Shown here piece by piece: positions 13,838 to 14,129 of a stretch of DNA of 14,129 nt. This stretch comes from SIG607 sp045655165 (GTDB lineage: Bacteria > Bacillota > Clostridia > Oscillospirales > Acutalibacteraceae). The stretch is from positions 1 to 14,129 of the forward strand of contig JAZOOT010000023.1 in assembly GCA_045655165.1 (NCBI GenBank). Direction: 5' to 3'. Position numbers and translations under genes: made by a program. The stretch's first letter is position 1, and each line of letters opens with the position of its first letter. The notes under the pieces are model-generated. The model ran no database searches. It was not told the origin of the DNA and worked only from the letters and a program-made list of their open reading frames with translations.

Positions 13838-14129
13838 TTATTTTATCCAGTTAGAAGTAGGAACTCTATCAAATCTTGAAGAATCGGATTGTACGCCGCT
13901 AACTTCCATAAAAGAAATTATGTTCATTAATCTATTACTATATAATTCATTATTGTTCAATAAATTTTCTCTCATAGGTTTGGCTAATTCCTTTAAAGGA
14001 ACCATTTCCATGCACTTAATTATAAAGTCTACATCTTCTTTTGTTGGGGAATTGTTAATTACCTCAATGAAAGTTTCAGCGTTACGGCTAATACAAGCTA
14101 TCTTTAATTCATTATCAATATTTTCATTA
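13838..14129 (-). CDS. Unrecognised protein, C-terminal part (start outside window)
   Basis: The frame read leftwards from the right edge is open for 96 codons and stops with TAA at 13840-13838. It begins NENIDNELKIACISRNAETF and ends with SRFDRVPTSNWIK. I do not recognise a family. The sequence is hydrophilic and probably helical, with no membrane span and only two Cys. Evidence that it is real: uninterrupted frame to the window edge, protein-like composition, and a stop placed just beyond a bidirectional terminator that would serve it. Leucine is TTA six times, TTG once and never CTT, whereas CTT is common in the neighbouring genes; Arg is mostly AGA. This points to a different origin or to low expression. 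The longest internal ATG-started piece is only 57 codons, so an ATG-based search with a 60-residue cutoff misses it. Confidence 0.6.
   Translation of the reverse strand, partial: NENIDNELKIACISRNAETFIEVINNSPTKEDVDFIIKCMEMVPLKELAKPMRENLLNNNELYSNRLMNIISFMEVSGVQSDSSRFDRVPTSNWIK

Noticed and set aside
1..14129. CRISPR arrays, insertion sequences, integrase sites
   Set aside because: No regularly spaced repeats, transposase motifs or terminal inverted repeats were seen; the only repeats are terminator stems and the short htrA duplication.

Overview
The window looks like an ordinary chromosomal segment of a low-GC Gram-positive bacterium, most likely a gut Clostridia (Oscillospiraceae-type) species. 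This rests on the AT-rich composition, purine-rich Shine-Dalgarno sites, two TTG starts, consensus SigA-like promoters with 17-bp spacers, a SigH-like sigma factor, and a response regulator-kinase-HtrA operon. Eleven genes are complete and one is cut off at each end. I see no insertion sequence, phage gene, CRISPR array or rRNA. Eleven of the twelve stop codons in the window are TAA; one is TAG and none is TGA.

Layout. (1) 1-425, +: the 3' part of a sugar-phosphate isomerase/epimerase-type TIM-barrel gene. It converges on (2) an FkbM-family methyltransferase at 458-1492, -, and the two share a bidirectional terminator. (3) Back-to-back promoters at 1508-1576 separate the methyltransferase from a tightly packed + strand operon: comM/yifB (ATPase), an HI0933/BaiN-type flavoprotein and a COG2509-type FAD protein (1608-5975). 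The junctions overlap by 11 nt and 1 nt. (4) A monocistronic, apparently highly expressed gap gene (6115-7146) has its own strong promoter and terminator. (5) A membrane-bound CapD/WbpM-type nucleotide-sugar 4,6-dehydratase (7279-9165) also has its own promoter and terminator. (6) A SigH-like sigma factor (9289-9864) is followed by an unusual tRNA-like element (about 9880-9955) and a small double zinc-ribbon protein (9977-10261). (7) A two-component system with a downstream HtrA-family membrane protease (10394-13791) sits behind a promoter carrying two 6-bp direct repeats of the PhoP-box type. (8) At the right edge, 13838-14129, -, is the C-terminal part of an unrecognised protein with different Leu codon use from its neighbours.

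How the parts fit. The clearest functional unit is regulator-kinase-HtrA, an arrangement known from envelope or secretion stress circuits such as CssRS/HtrA and from WalRK loci. The ComM operon joins a DNA-recombination ATPase to two FAD enzymes of poorly known role. The dehydratase and the FkbM methyltransferase point to cell-surface glycan chemistry, but neither lies in a glycan cluster here. The most unusual element is the tRNA-like sequence just before the zinc-ribbon gene. It keeps D-arm-like and T-arm-like sequence and an encoded CCA, but lacks room for a normal anticodon arm.
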